A stretch of DNA of 64,000 nucleotides from Numida meleagris. Taxonomy: Eukaryota > Chordata > Aves > Galliformes > Numididae. The notes under the pieces are model-generated. The model did no database searches, had not been told where the DNA came from, and saw nothing but the letters and a program-made list of their open reading frames with translations. Each line of letters starts with the position of its first letter. Positions within the stretch are counted from its first letter, which is position 1. The DNA is taken from positions 15,111,778 through 15,175,777 of the forward strand of contig NC_034415.1 in assembly GCF_002078875.1 (NCBI RefSeq), written 5' to 3'. The position numbers and the translations under genes were made by a program. Shown here piece by piece: positions 1 to 12,397 of the stretch.

Positions 1-2694
1 GAAAGCACTGCACACTTAAACATTTAAAGAGACTAGCAGGGATGGAAAGAGAGAGGAAAGAAGCAGGGAAAAAACTGCATGCCATTGATGGATTCATCGT
101 AAAAAATTTCCTAATATCGGGGATAAAGGAGGTGACAAGGACTTTTCATGCAAGTCCTTCCCTCGTGGGGCATCCTCACTAGACCCATCCAGACCCCTGT
201 CTTCACTCACCAGCGGGCTCTGGACATCTCCTAAAGGAAAGATGCTGTGCAAGCCTTCCAGTGCTGACAAGTACTGCTTGTGTTGCACAGCTGAATCCAC
301 AGCCAAATGGAATCCTTTCTCCAGTGAACACTTCTCCACTTTATCATATTCCTTCCTGCTCTTTCCTTTCAAGGAGAGGGAGGAGACGCTCTCTGTACCA
401 CAAGCAGTTGGCACTGCTCATCTCCACTTGCTGCACTGCTGCAGTAGCTGTGGCTTCAACACGGACACTGCTGGCAGCCACAGTTCTACAAAACACCAGC
501 CACCACTTCCTGGGGTGCCACCAAGGCCCAAATTGAACCAAAAAGGGAAACAACAGGAAAGGGCCATAGGAAAAAGTGAAGGAGCTGCCATCATAATTTG
601 CCTAAGCAGCTAGAGGTGCCTGGCACTGCCTGGGACACCCTGAGGTTTTTTAGGCAGTATGGAGCTGCCAAACCCAGCGGAGGGCCTCCAGAGACCAGTC
701 AATGCAAGAGCAGCCACTGGAGAGCAGAGGTGGCACCTTAGGGTGCCTAAAATAGCACTGGGCACAAACATCTTCCTACAGGGACGGGAGAGAACTGGAG
801 AGAGTTCATTCAGAGAGGCAGAAGGAGGAGAAGAAAAACATCTGAGCAAGCAGTCTGATTCTCTCCTAGTGAGCTCCTCTATATCCTCTGCTTCCTCTCC
901 TTTGGATCTTTACATACTGATGTTTGCAGTGACAGATGAAAAGGGGGTGTGACTCGGTGCTAGCAAAGGCAGGATTCTGTGACAGAGCAGAGCAGCACTA
1001 CCACCTCTGGTGCTACATGAGTGATCTGAGAGACAGCGCTCCCCCATTTAGTGCGAGCATTACACGATGAGGTGCTAGCTACCGGCAGTCTTTTGCCACC
1101 AGGTTTTACTAACAGCACTCTGCTCTGCTCTGCTGCCAAGTCTCCCCATGTGCATCACTGTGTGTCTGTCCCCCACCTCAGTTATATCTGTCCATCTCGG
1201 GACGGCAGCAGTGGATCACTTAGTCCTTCTGGGCATCCTCCCTGGGGTCACGCATGGCTTCAGCTTCAGTACTTCCAGGCGCTTTCTGTAAAGGGAGCAG
1301 CACAAGCAGCCTCCAGTGGACACGCTTAACCAGAACACACATAACCAGCTCTCCACTCCTACCCAGCACTGCATCCTCCTGCCCCGGGGAAACTAACTGC
1401 AGCTCCTCATGTCCCCAGAGCTGAGCAACCCTTGGGCAGGACAAATGGCAGCTGCAGGCTAACCCACAAAAGGGCCGTGGGCAGCACAGTACACGGAAGT
1501 CCTTAGCTCCAAGCAGTGCACCCTGCTTGCTGGAGATGAAAGAAACCTGCCCTCGAGGTACTGCTTTAAACAAGCACAGCCTCTGTGTTGAATCCACATG
1601 ACACTGCCGTGGTTTGACTTGCTCTTTGCACCCATGAAAAGAAGCTAAATACACAGATCTCTACTCAATACACGCATCCACATGAGAGTTTGCAGCAGTT
1701 ACAGTGCAGAGATCTGAAGGGCTGCTGCACCATGTGGGCATTCTGGTTATTCAGACACCCTGTCTCAAGAACTTTCTGGGCATCACAAACATACATATAC
1801 ACCCTCAAGAGCAGGAAGGTTTTTACTTGGTAGAGCTCCATTCAGTTTTCCACTTGTTACTGCTAGGAATTCATGTATCTCCCTGCACTGGTGATTTCAT
1901 ATCACATCACTTTCTTTTCAGCAGTAGTCAATGGAAGTCAGTAAGAGAAGCCCATATGATATGATCACAAATAATGACAGCACAGAGTTACTAAATAACC
2001 CAGTTCCCACCCAGTGAGGCTGCGCAGCCTTAGGAGTACAGGAGTCTGCAGAGTCAAAGGACAATTGTATCTCCTCTGTATTTCCAGAGCAGAATAGCTA
2101 TCTCTGCCCGGCCACATGCTGAGGTTTGCCTCCTATATATTGTCCAGCTGACAAACATTTTGCTGGCTCAACCAGATTCCTTTCCAAGTACATCACAAAG
2201 CCTCTGCTGTTATCCAGCTTGACCCCAGAGCTGACTGCTTTCTCAGGCAGTGCCATCCCTCTTCCCTCAGCAGAAGGCTTTGCTGCTGGGTGAAGGACTT
2301 CCACTTTCTCATTAGGCTCTAATCTGATTTTCTGCTTTATTTGCTGGCTGCTCTCTCTGACTCCAAGTCTTCCTGCAATTCAGTGGTCTGAGAATGCAGG
2401 TCACCACTTCTGTCAGAGCTGCTTCCTCCTCCACCTTCCCTGAGCTGCTTGCGGCTCTTCTTCCTTCCTGGGCAGATCCCTGTGCTCCTCAGGCTGTGCC
2501 TACAGACACAGCACCTCCCTACTGTCCTGCATTATGGATAAGCCTTCACACTGATAAATATCCCCGTATTTATAAGAGAAGAAAGAAACTTACCTCTTGC
2601 AGCTCATCTATTGATGACTGCATGGAAAGAGCTGACTCCTAGAGGAACCTGGTCTGTACACCTATCCATGCTGAGATTTCCAGCTGCCATTCTT

Positions 2695-2734
2695 NNNNNN
2701 NNNNNNNNNNNNNNNNNNNNNNNNNNNNNNNNNN
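2695..2734. other. Assembly gap (40 N)
   Basis: A run of 40 N followed directly by a G homopolymer at 2735-2740. The size probably reflects scaffold joining rather than a measured length. Nothing can be said about the missing bases. Confidence 0.99.
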
Positions 2735-5700
2735 GGGGGGGTTAAGCCTACAGGGTACTGTGGTGTCTTTCTCCCTTCTCTCTGGTTTTAATGTGATAGC
2801 TCATAGGGCTGTGCTGTGAACAAACAAAACCACATGTTCAGACTTCAACAGAAACCACTAACAAACTCTATATTTTATGATTCAGAGGTATTTATAATTC
2901 AGCAGAAGGCTTTCAAAGTGCATGCATATGTACATACATTCTCTTTTTTCTTTGATTTAATATTTTACTTCCGTTTCAGAGGAAATACCTGCTCGTCACC
3001 CACCTGAACCATCATCACTTTTAAACAACTAGAAACCTGGAGATATTTGCATTTGTTTCTTTTTTCTACTTATTTTTCAAGTTACATCCCAAAAAGTTTG
3101 TTTTTAAATTATATTTTTCTATTTTTAAATAACTCCTGTACATCTCTCTCCTGCTCCTGCTGTGTTATCTGAATCCTCTTAGTGATGCCCAGAGACCAGC
3201 TCTCTCTCGGGATAGATTGGCCGTAGTGCACCTGAAAGCAACCACTCCATGCTGGGCCTAATTCACTGGGATTTACAGCATCTCTGTGTGGTGGAACCCT
3301 GATGCCGTGGTGGTTTCCAGTTCCTGCCTCAGGAAGTCCATCCAGAAGAACTGACCAGGAAAGAGCTCTCCCTGTGCCCAGAGTGCAGCACCGGATCTCA
3401 GCACACAGACTCAGTGCTGAGCCAGGCAAGTGCTGCAGGAAACGAGACCTGAAAAAAACACAAGAGATTTCATTTTGTGGCCAAGGACACGCATTTAACT
3501 CCACAGTACCTGCAGAGCACTGGACTGTCTGTTTTCTTCTAAGAAAAAAAAATAAAGGAAGAAAAAGAAAAAAGCCTTAAGAAAAGCTTTGCTCTTGCTT
3601 TTACAATCAGCAAGATAAAAGGAACAATCCACAATAGCACAATAGCATCACAGCACAGAGCTGCTGCAAGAGCTGCTGATCCAGGGCTGCTTTGCAGCCA
3701 AATGGTTCAAAAAGTCACTCTCCCTCATGCTGCACCATTTGCGTGGCTGTCCCAGGCAGCACATCCATATGCCATCAAACTGCAGGTACACGTGTTCTCC
3801 ATTTTGGCCAGACACAAAGCTAAGTGGGAAAGAACAGCACTTCTCTGCATGGAAACACTCTCAAGCTGCTGGGTCGGGCACAGGAGCTAGAACTGTGAGC
3901 AGCAGCTGGTAGAGCCCAGGGCTCCGAGTGCCAACTGTGGTCACTCAGGCTGCACCCGGCATTCCCCTGCAGCCCTGTAGGATGTCCCCAGCCCGAGGGC
4001 TGCCCACCAATACCAGGCCCAGGCCCAGGACCAAGTAACTGCAGCTCAATGAAGAACCTGCCCCAGCACTGAGGTCAGAGACAGATGGTCTTAAAACAAC
4101 AAATGTCTCCCTAGTGCTAGGGAACACCTGTGTCACATGTCCTCCTCCCCCCACGCTGAAGAAAAAGAAAAAAGAAGGAAAGAAAAGAAAAAATAAAAGG
4201 CAATGGGAATACTCAGCTGTGCTACACCATGGGCAATGCCCCAGCTTTCCTCCCAGCTCTCCCAGTTCCTTTGTCCCTCTCTCTGTTTTCAGGCTCACAT
4301 GTGCTGAAGCAATTTGCAGTCATGCCCAGGTTTGCATTGCTGCTAACATCATTAGCTCGTGGATTTCTTTTCCCCTGGAGTTCTGGCAGCTGCTGATGCC
4401 TTGCCAGTTAATTTCTCATATATTTCCTTTCAAAACAGAATTGAGTTAGTGAGCATACGTAACGAGGCATGGTAGGAAGAAAAAAAGGCAGATAACTGCT
4501 GACACAGACCAGATGCCTTTCAGCTGCTGCAGCACCAATAGGAAGTATGGGTAAATGTCAGGTGAGTGAGAGAAAGCAGGACAGGGCTAAAAAGCCTGCC
4601 AGCATTTGATTATAGGCCACTTACAGGGGGCTCTGGGAATTTCCTGCCCTCAGGAGATCAACTTTTCTCAGAGCTTTCCAAGTACTGTGTAGTTCAAGGA
4701 AGACTGAGAGTAATGCTCATCTGTGTTACAAAAATGCTGAGGAGTGTGGGAACCACTGAAGGAAGACCACAGAAAAGAGCAGCCTGAGGGAGTGTGGCAC
4801 AGAGGCAATGACAAATGACTGAAAAACTCAGTCTACCTGTGCCAACACGGCTGGTCTCACAGCCTGCTCCAGCATTGAGCAAGCAGCAGCACTGCCCTCA
4901 CAGCTCTGATGCAAAGTCCCTCTTTCTTTATGAGCCATGTCTGGTATACAGTAAGGGAAAAATCACAAATTGCACACATGGTAGAAACATAGCTCCTCTG
5001 CCCAATCTGGTTTAAACACTCTGAAATGCTTCATAGGCTTCTGTGAGTGTAAATATTCACTGATAACATCTCCTTCCATACGTGGAATTTCAGCACAATT
5101 TGGGGCTTTCCCTGGGAGCAGCTCCACTGGCACTGCGTCAGCTTCTGGGCTGAGCTAGAAGGAGAATTAGCACTTTTGTAAGAGCTCTTCCAATAAATAA
5201 ATAAATACTTGTTGAAGTTCCATAAAGGTACCTTGGAAGAGCTGGGGCTTTGCTTTCTGACAACAGGAAATAGGCCTAACGGCTTTGTTTGCAGCATTTT
5301 TGTTGGAGCATTTATTTTTCAGCTCTGAATTCCAGATCCCTGCTGATGAGCGGAGTGGCAGCTGAAGGCTTGCTGAAGGAGTGAGAATGCAAAATTTTTA
5401 ATGTAAGTGGTTTTCTCACTTCTGTTTGCCAGATATTTTATTAAGTGTTAGGAAAATAAGCAAATTAAACCTCCCACTGGCTTTATTATAAATAGATCAG
5501 GCACTGCAAGCCCTCTGGTTATTTGCAATGTTTTTCAAGAAAAATAAGCTGTTTTTAATCCTCTTGTTCTTCCTGCAGCGTGGAGAAGGAGGAAGGTGCA
5601 GCCCTCCATCCCTCCCTTGTAGCTTGCTTTTAGACCCACATTCTTCCTTCTGCGTGAGTCCCTTCTGGCAGCTGATGGAGACATTTTCCGTTCTGTGCTT

Positions 5701-6003
5701 GCAGGGGGAACTTGCACAAAATGTCTCCAGCATCTTTTAGAGGAGAACACGTCCCCTGGGCTGGCACCTCTCCAGGAGAAGTTACATTTCCTCGGCTAGC
5801 TAAGGCTCTTCCTTTGCTTTTAAGAGCAACATAAGTGCCCCTTTCCCCTCCCCCCAGGCACAGCACTTGGGATGTCAGCATGTCAGGTCTCACAGGTAGG
5901 AGGCAGAAGGCACTGGGTATAAATAAAGTCCTGCAGAGGAAGTTCAGAAATAGCCGACCTTTTCCTGTAAGTCTGGGTTATTTGTTTCTTGTTTTTGTTT
6001 TAG

Positions 6004-6062
6004 GAACTTCTTTTACCCTCAGTGACGGAGCAACCAGGAAAAGGAGAGGCTTTGGGAAACAG
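6004..6062 (+). other. Exon-like segment on the plus strand (candidate non-coding RNA exon)
   Basis: A 59-base segment is bounded on the left by a strong acceptor, a T-rich tract at 5980-6001 ending in TTTTAG. On the right is a strong donor, CAG|GTGAGG, with GT at 6063-6064. It runs opposite to the LRRC8 genes. No conserved protein is visible in any frame, so if real it is more likely part of a long non-coding RNA. Acceptor and donor pairs of this quality also arise by chance in tens of kilobases, and no linked exon was identified with confidence. Confidence 0.2.
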
Positions 6063-6433
6063 GTGAGGGAATAAAAAATCTTTCAAAGCAAGTGGAGGAG
6101 AAAAAGAATGGTTTTAAGAGGAATAGTAGCAGGGATAGGAGCTTCCCCTAGACACCTCTTAGGTTTTAGTTAAAAAGAACAGAAAGCAAGAGCAGCAGGA
6201 AAAACCTCCTTCCTCTTCCCTGCAGGCTTCAGCTCAGCCCTTTGCAGACCTCCATGTAGCTTCGCACTACCAAGGGCGGGCTGCAGCATCCTCATGGCCA
6301 CACAGAGCCGCTCGGGTCAGCCAGATGGGCCACCAGTGTGTGCATGCCCCCCACAAGGGACACGTGCCAGCGTGGTGTTGGAAGCAGTACAGAAGGAGCA
6401 GAGATCACCCTTGGGTTAGAGTTGGAGCTGCGT

Positions 6434-6660
6434 TTCACAGAACCATAGAATCATTAAGATTGAAAAAGACCTCTGAGATCACCAAGTCCAACCCCTCCCC
6501 AACATGCCCGCTGACCACATCCATCATTACCACTTCTCCATGGTTCTTGAGCACCTCCAGGGACAGTGACTCCACTGCCTCCCCGGGCAGCCTCTGCCAG
6601 TGCATCACCACTCTTTCTGAGAATAAACTTTTCTTAATATCCAACCTGAACCTTTCCTAC
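6434..6660 (-). mobile_element. CR1 non-LTR retrotransposon fragment (3' end)
   Basis: This is a CR1 3' portion in reverse orientation. It begins with the inverted tail (ACAGAACCATAGAATCATTA), continues through the usual block around 6460-6500 (CACCAAGTCCAACCCC), and then the segment around 6580-6660 matching the CR1 text about grouped lesions of the 3' UTR and end of ORF2. It is 5'-truncated, as nearly all CR1 copies are, and carries no intact reverse transcriptase. It is a diverged fossil insertion about 4.7 kb downstream of the likely LRRC8C mRNA end. Confidence 0.88.
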
Positions 6661-9600
6661 CATGACACTTCAGATTAACTAGTGCCTGGTGTATATGCGG
6701 TTACCATCTGGGTCAAATGGGAGTGTGTTACACAATCAAAGTGTCCCACTTATGCCTCCCCCCCCAAGCCTCCACAGTGCCTGCAGCCCCCGATCTGCCC
6801 ACTCAGTGGCACAATCAAAACCCACACCCTGAGGTCTCACCTCTCCCTTCCACAGCCTTAAAAGGAAAAGCAAAATGTTTGAATTCGAACACTTTGAAGT
6901 TCTGCAGAATAAACAAATTTCTTCATATGGACTGCAAAGAGGAAAAAAAATCACAGAATGCTCCATAAGGCATAATAAATCTGGCATCTATTGCATTTGG
7001 CTGTGCACCTACGGCAAATAATACTTAAAAGACCTGAAAACAAATTGCTCAGGGACACCATGTTATTAAGGAGCTGCGAGTCAGCCTCGCTGTCTTGGAA
7101 GGCAACCAAAGCACCCAAGCACATATTGAGATGGAACCAAAACCCAGTGTGGAGCTGCAGGGCAGGCAGAACACGGCAGGAATGGCACTTGGTTTAGGCT
7201 CCTAAAACTGAAAGCATTTCTTATACAATTAGAGAGAGTTTGATGCCGAGTGTATTTGGAGGCCCGGAGCAACTGTAAACACATAACTGTAGGAGTGAAA
7301 AGAGCCTTCTATGCTGCAGACACAAAGAGTGTGAAAAATGAAAATGTACATGGGATGGAGGCAGCTTGGGGCTGTTTGTCTGAATCCCTTGCTGGCCTGG
7401 TTCTAAATCATTGTTATCACAGATCCCCAACAGCTGAGCAATCTCTAATAGAATGGTGATGTCAGGGCAGTCGTCCTGTGAGGAAGGCATGCTCACACAC
7501 TGGGCAGATCTCGCAGGCATAACTTCTAAACAAGCACTGCAGAAAATGGATGGATTTTGATCGAGTTTCTTGGAAAGCCGATTAAATGGGATTTAGATGA
7601 AGTTAAGGCTTGTCTCTGCCCCTGTCAGGGGAAAACATCCACACAGTCATTATTAATGCTCAACCTGGGGGGCATTGCTCACTTTTGTTTGGTCAGTGTC
7701 TGAGCCCATACGAAAATCCTGGCTGTTACTTTTCATCTGGTTTGTGTGTAACAGAGGGTTACACCCAACTGCTGGAATCAAACACCCTTCAGCACCCAGG
7801 GAGGGCAGTGTCTGACTGTGGGCACTCTGGGCTTTGAGCACTTGGGTTTGAGCATCCCATCGCAGCCAGCGGCAGCAAGGGACCAGAGAGGAGGAGGAGG
7901 AGGAGGGAGCAGTGCTCCCACCAAAGGGTCTGATTGAGGGACCCAATCCCTGCCAGCACCACTGAGCATCCTGCCCCTGGAAGCTACTGAGTATCTCAGC
8001 CAGCAACTATTCCTCATCGTCCAAACCCTGCTCATAGTACCCTCAGACAAAAAAAAGGTCAGGGTTCGCTCCTGGCAGAACGAGCACGCCTATGGCAGTG
8101 GAAAGGAGAGCTATGGTGACACTGCCAGTGGGAACACCTGACGTGGGCCCCACCTGTACCTTACCTCTCCATGTTGTTACTGGTATGTTAAAGCATATTG
8201 CCCTTGCTGGAATGATGCGCAGGCAGCCTGGCTGGCTGCGAGAGATGCACCGCTTCAGTCATCTTCTAGCCTGTCAGAGGAGTTAGATTTATTTCCTGGG
8301 AAAAAGTAAATAAAAAAATCAATACATTCTTTGCAAAATCTGGGACACAGAAACAATCAGGTCCGAAATCTGCAAGTTTTGAGCAGCAACATCTTTCATA
8401 TTTAGGTGTGACTTCCCTCAGAAGCAATGACCTCGCCTCCTGCACCCTTATCAGCAGGAATCAGCCTTCCTAATGGGAATTACATCTGCAAAACTGGAAA
8501 AAAAAAAGAAAAAAAAAGAAAAAGAAAAAAAGAAAAAGCTTGGGTAAACACACTATTTTTTTCCTACATGAAAGCCCCAGTTGTCCTAAAGGCACACTGG
8601 GTGCTGGGGAGGCAGGGCCATGCTGCATCTTGGTGCAGGGGCTGCACATGCCCCATCCCGCTGCCTCCCCAGGGCCCATGGCCCTTTGTGGGCTCCCAGT
8701 GGGCTAAAAAGTGGAAGAAAAAGTGGTTTGTGCCTACCTCCCTGCTGCCGCACTGCCATGGCAATGCCGCTGCTTCCACCATTTCCTCACTCATTGCCAA
8801 GGGACGGCTCCAGCACCTGCAGCATCACACGAACCCAGGAGCAGCCCAAGTCCCAACAAAGCCCCTCCACACCGGTCCCCCATGCCTCAGAAACAGTCAC
8901 TGGCCTGGGAAAGGCACAGGCTTGGCTCCTGCTGCAGTACATCAGGCCACTCACATGGAGACCCTCGGCATGGAGACCCCGTGAGCACAGGAGGAGCTGG
9001 TGCTGACCAACCCCACCCCAAATCAGAACCTCTGGGCTGCTCTTCCACTGGGCAAGCGCAGGCTTTGCAGAGCCTGGCTCAGGAGGTCACACTTCTCTTT
9101 GAAGGTCTGAAACAGATGCCCAGGTCCTCGGTTTGGTAGAAAATCTTCAGCTTGCTAAAACAACTGGGGTAGAATTCCCCAAAGGCTTACTGTGCTTTAA
9201 AGGATATTTAAAGACAACAATAAATCCTATCTGTCTGAGCATGGCAGTCTCCTCCTGCTCAGCACCCCCACTGCAGAGCTGCTGCAGCCAAGCGGGCAAG
9301 GAAGTTGCCTCACTGCAACATCACCTTCAAGCAGAGGTTGGCACAGGGGTTAACAGGGCTGCTGAGCTCACCAGCTTCTGACACTTCAGCTTCCCAAAGT
9401 AACTTTCTGCCAAGGGGATTACTTTGCACTTTGTTTTGGTTTGCAACTTGTTCTGGAGTTGTAAAAATCTCATTTAGCCTTTAGCGGCAGCCAGCAGCTG
9501 TTCTAAAGGGTAACCCTGTGGCGGCACTGCAGTTCTGTGCTCACTGAACTACTTACTCTTTCTGCTCACAGTAAGGAAGCAGGATGCTATAGCTTTGCCA

Positions 9601-11330
9601 AAATATTTTACTGAATAAATACAACTGCAGGCAGTCTCCACAAGCCAGCCTAACAGTGCCACATGACCCCAGCTGGCAAGAGGTAAGGGTTACGTTTATA
9701 TTCAATTTTAATTCAACACAACAACATCAAGACTTATTTACCACACTCCATAAAATTCATATGAAAAAATACCTCTGGCAGATGAGTAGCCCTCTTACTC
9801 CAGAAATGCAAAAGCACAACAAATCAAGTCAGTGCATGTTCTGCAGGATCACATAAGGCTGGCAGCAACACATGTGCTAGTGAGATTCCTGGCTGCAATC
9901 CCCGTGTGCTCTGTGGCTTCCAGTGCATTTGGCTCTCCTAAGGAATTCCCTCACTACCTCTGCGTTGTGCCGGGGGACCTGTCAGTTGTTGGAAGTAGCT
10001 AAGGGTCCACCTGTGTCATGTGCCATCCATAGCAGCACTGTAAAGGAATACAGACACACATATCCCAACCGTCCTGTAGATATTCAAATAGTTTTGAGGG
10101 AAGCACCATCCAACCATTGCCTTTCCCAGTGCCCACGCCACTGCCACTATGCTACTCTGTCAGTGCTGCTGGATGTGCTGCACAGACCCTCCCCCAGTTT
10201 AGGCGAAGCTTCACGAACCCTGGCAGCAGAGGAGAGGATGGACTGATAAAATCATGCCTGACAGCAGAAAGGTTCAAGCTTGTCTGCAGTGTAGGTGTTT
10301 TACCTCCACGCCCTGGGATTGTGCTGGGAATTCTGCCCTGGCCAAGAGCCACTAAACCCCACTTGTCATGATGGTAGTGCTCCTTGAGGTTACAGTCTTT
10401 GTTTTCTCACTGGAAGAACGACCTCTGGGTACATCCAGACCCTTGCTGGCCCAGTGGAAGAAGTCCTGCTCCAAAGCCAGCTCCATTTCAGGCCTATCCA
10501 CCTGCAGACAGCCCACATGCAAGTGAGGACCCACCATGGCTCTACAAACAGCCACGACTAGCATCAGAGTTTATTTGACAGAGCCAATGCAGTTGGCCAC
10601 AGCTCAGTCACAGGACAGCCTATTTAGTATCGAGACTGCAATAAAAACTTCTGAGCCAGACAAGCTCCATCAAACGCATGCCTGGAGCCAGAGGGCTGGA
10701 GTGAGGTCCTCATGAGGGGCTGGGATTCCTTATGTGGAAGCTCTGGGCCAGTTGCCGCCCATTGCACCTCTGCCAAACCTCATGTCTGCCTGCAGCACGC
10801 AGGCCTTCTCTCATCCCAGTGGGGTCAGGGCAGGTCCAGCCTGGGTTTGACTGCCAGGTCCGCAGCTACTGAAAGGGCAGGACATGGGATGGGAAACTGA
10901 GATCAGAGCCCGGGAGGGCAGGCGCCGGTGGGTGGAGGTGGGCCTGCATGGACCTGCCTTGCTGAGCCGCCCTGCTCACAGGACAGCCTGCCTGGCCCTG
11001 CCCTGGCGCTGCCCCAGCTGCAGGAGGAAGCTGAGGGCTCGTCCTCATCCTCCCAGCACACCTGGTCCTGCTTCTGCTCCCCAGGGATGGCTTCGTTGTG
11101 TGCCCTCAAGCTGGGAGCCACAGGAGGGAAGGAGTGCAGGAAGCTAGACCATGTCACTGTAAATCCTGTCACACCAAACAATGTTTTCTCAAGCATGTTT
11201 TCCTGACTTCCCTCCAGAGATCCAACCCAAAATATGGCAATACTTGATCTTTGGGTAGCCCAGAAACAAAACGTTTCCCAAGAAATAACCACATTGCAGT
11301 CTGACCATGCTCATTATTACAAAAGAACAT
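6661..11330. other. Intergenic DNA, no gene seen
   Basis: No recognisable protein, RNA gene or full-length repeat. An A-rich low-complexity tract lies at 8498-8537. Two GC-rich patches (about 8600-9000 and 10700-11130) produce long spurious open frames on both strands, but they are poor in CpG and match no known family. The composition changes sharply at about 11.3 kb, where the AT-rich LRRC8C 3' UTR is inferred to end. Confidence 0.55.
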
Positions 11331-11336
11331 TTTATT
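11331..11336 (-). terminator. LRRC8C: Candidate distal poly(A) signal of LRRC8C
   Basis: TTTATT on the plus strand reads AATAAA on the minus strand. Downstream in the transcript direction (towards 11280) there are GT-rich stretches that could serve as the downstream element. The site sits where AT-rich sequence gives way to GC-rich intergenic DNA. The implied 3' UTR of about 3.8 kb is in keeping with the long 3' UTR known for mammalian LRRC8C. Other AATAAA hexamers lie at 14984-14989 and 13726-13731, so alternative shorter ends are possible. Confidence 0.5.
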
Positions 11337-12375
11337 TCACTTTTTCCTGGGTGCACTATATTGCAATGTAACACTAGGAGGGTCTGTTGTCATATTAAGA
11401 TTCTTGCTACAGAATTAAGGTGTTTGTCCATTTCGTCAAATTTCAAAGTTTTTCCTTGGCATTCTTACAGGACCTGTCACCACTTAACACAAGTATTAGT
11501 GCAAGTGCCAGAAATACAATATGAGCGTCAGAGCGGGTGCTTCACAATCACAATTTGCAGAAGCTGCTGAACCGGCTAGATGCACAAGGTCAGCACGATA
11601 TCCATCCTAACTGTGGCAAAGGAGGAAGTGCACATCGCCAGATTTTGATCTCAAAGTAGTTTTGTTTTTCAGGCTTAATGTACTATTAAGATTGTCTTCT
11701 TATTTTTGAGGCACTCTGTCATCTCTGCTTCCGCTACCAAGGAAGACTTGTATTATTTTTAAGCAATAATGTTAAATGACTTGCTTATATTCTGGCAATT
11801 GTATTAGTTATTAGGCACCTGATTAGTGTAATTAGTTATATAAACTCATACAAACCATGCCTGAAGCATTATCCACAAAAAGTCCATTCATTCTAAGCCA
11901 AATACTATAGTTCACAGAAAAGTCTTCTAGTACACAATTGCATGTGGATATACATATGAGCAGTACATGAATCACTGAGTAAATATGGCACTTTTATATA
12001 TTTTCCAGGAGGTCATACAGAATTAGGAAACAATCTTCTCTTAGCTGATGCACTTCTAAAATACTATAATATAGTTTTGGAAAATACACCCCACAGACTA
12101 GATAGCAAGTATAGAAAAGTCAGCAGTGCAGCTACCTGAGTTTGTTTCATTCAGTTTAACAGTAATCTGATATTTTTTTCATTCACCATGAGCCTGAAGG
12201 CTGTCTACCCATGAAAGCCACACCACATGGCCCTGCTACAGATACAGCACACAGTTCTCCAAGTGCTGAGCTGACCTAGCACCTCCAAACCCTGGCTGCT
12301 GCCCCGGCCCCTTGCTGCTCCTACCCCAGTGTCCATTGATCCTTCAGAGAGCTGACCCTGCAGCAGATGTGTCCC

Positions 12376-12397
12376 TTTTTTTTTTTTTTTTTTTTTT
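12376..12397. repeat. Homopolymer T22 (A22 in the LRRC8C mRNA sense)
   Basis: Twenty-two consecutive T on the plus strand inside the inferred LRRC8C 3' UTR. It is flanked by GC-richer sequence that may be an older insertion, but no element could be named. Confidence 0.95.

Larger units (their letters stand above)
1..6433. other. Intergenic DNA downstream of LRRC8C
   Basis: No coding gene is recognisable here. Open frames are short (144 codons at most), overlap on both strands and resemble no protein family I know. The base composition is mixed, with moderately GC-rich patches but no dense CpG cluster, so I see no promoter island. The stretch contains a 40-base assembly gap and an A/G-rich low-complexity tract near 4160-4200. 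It also holds one plus-strand exon-like segment at 6004-6062, listed separately. If the order of the human cluster holds, this lies between LRRC8C and LRRC8D. The function is unknown. Confidence 0.6.

Noticed and set aside
8427..9139. Overlapping plus-strand open frames of 128-185 codons
   Set aside because: One begins in an A-rich low-complexity tract, three frames are open at once because of GC bias, and none shows domain-like sequence.
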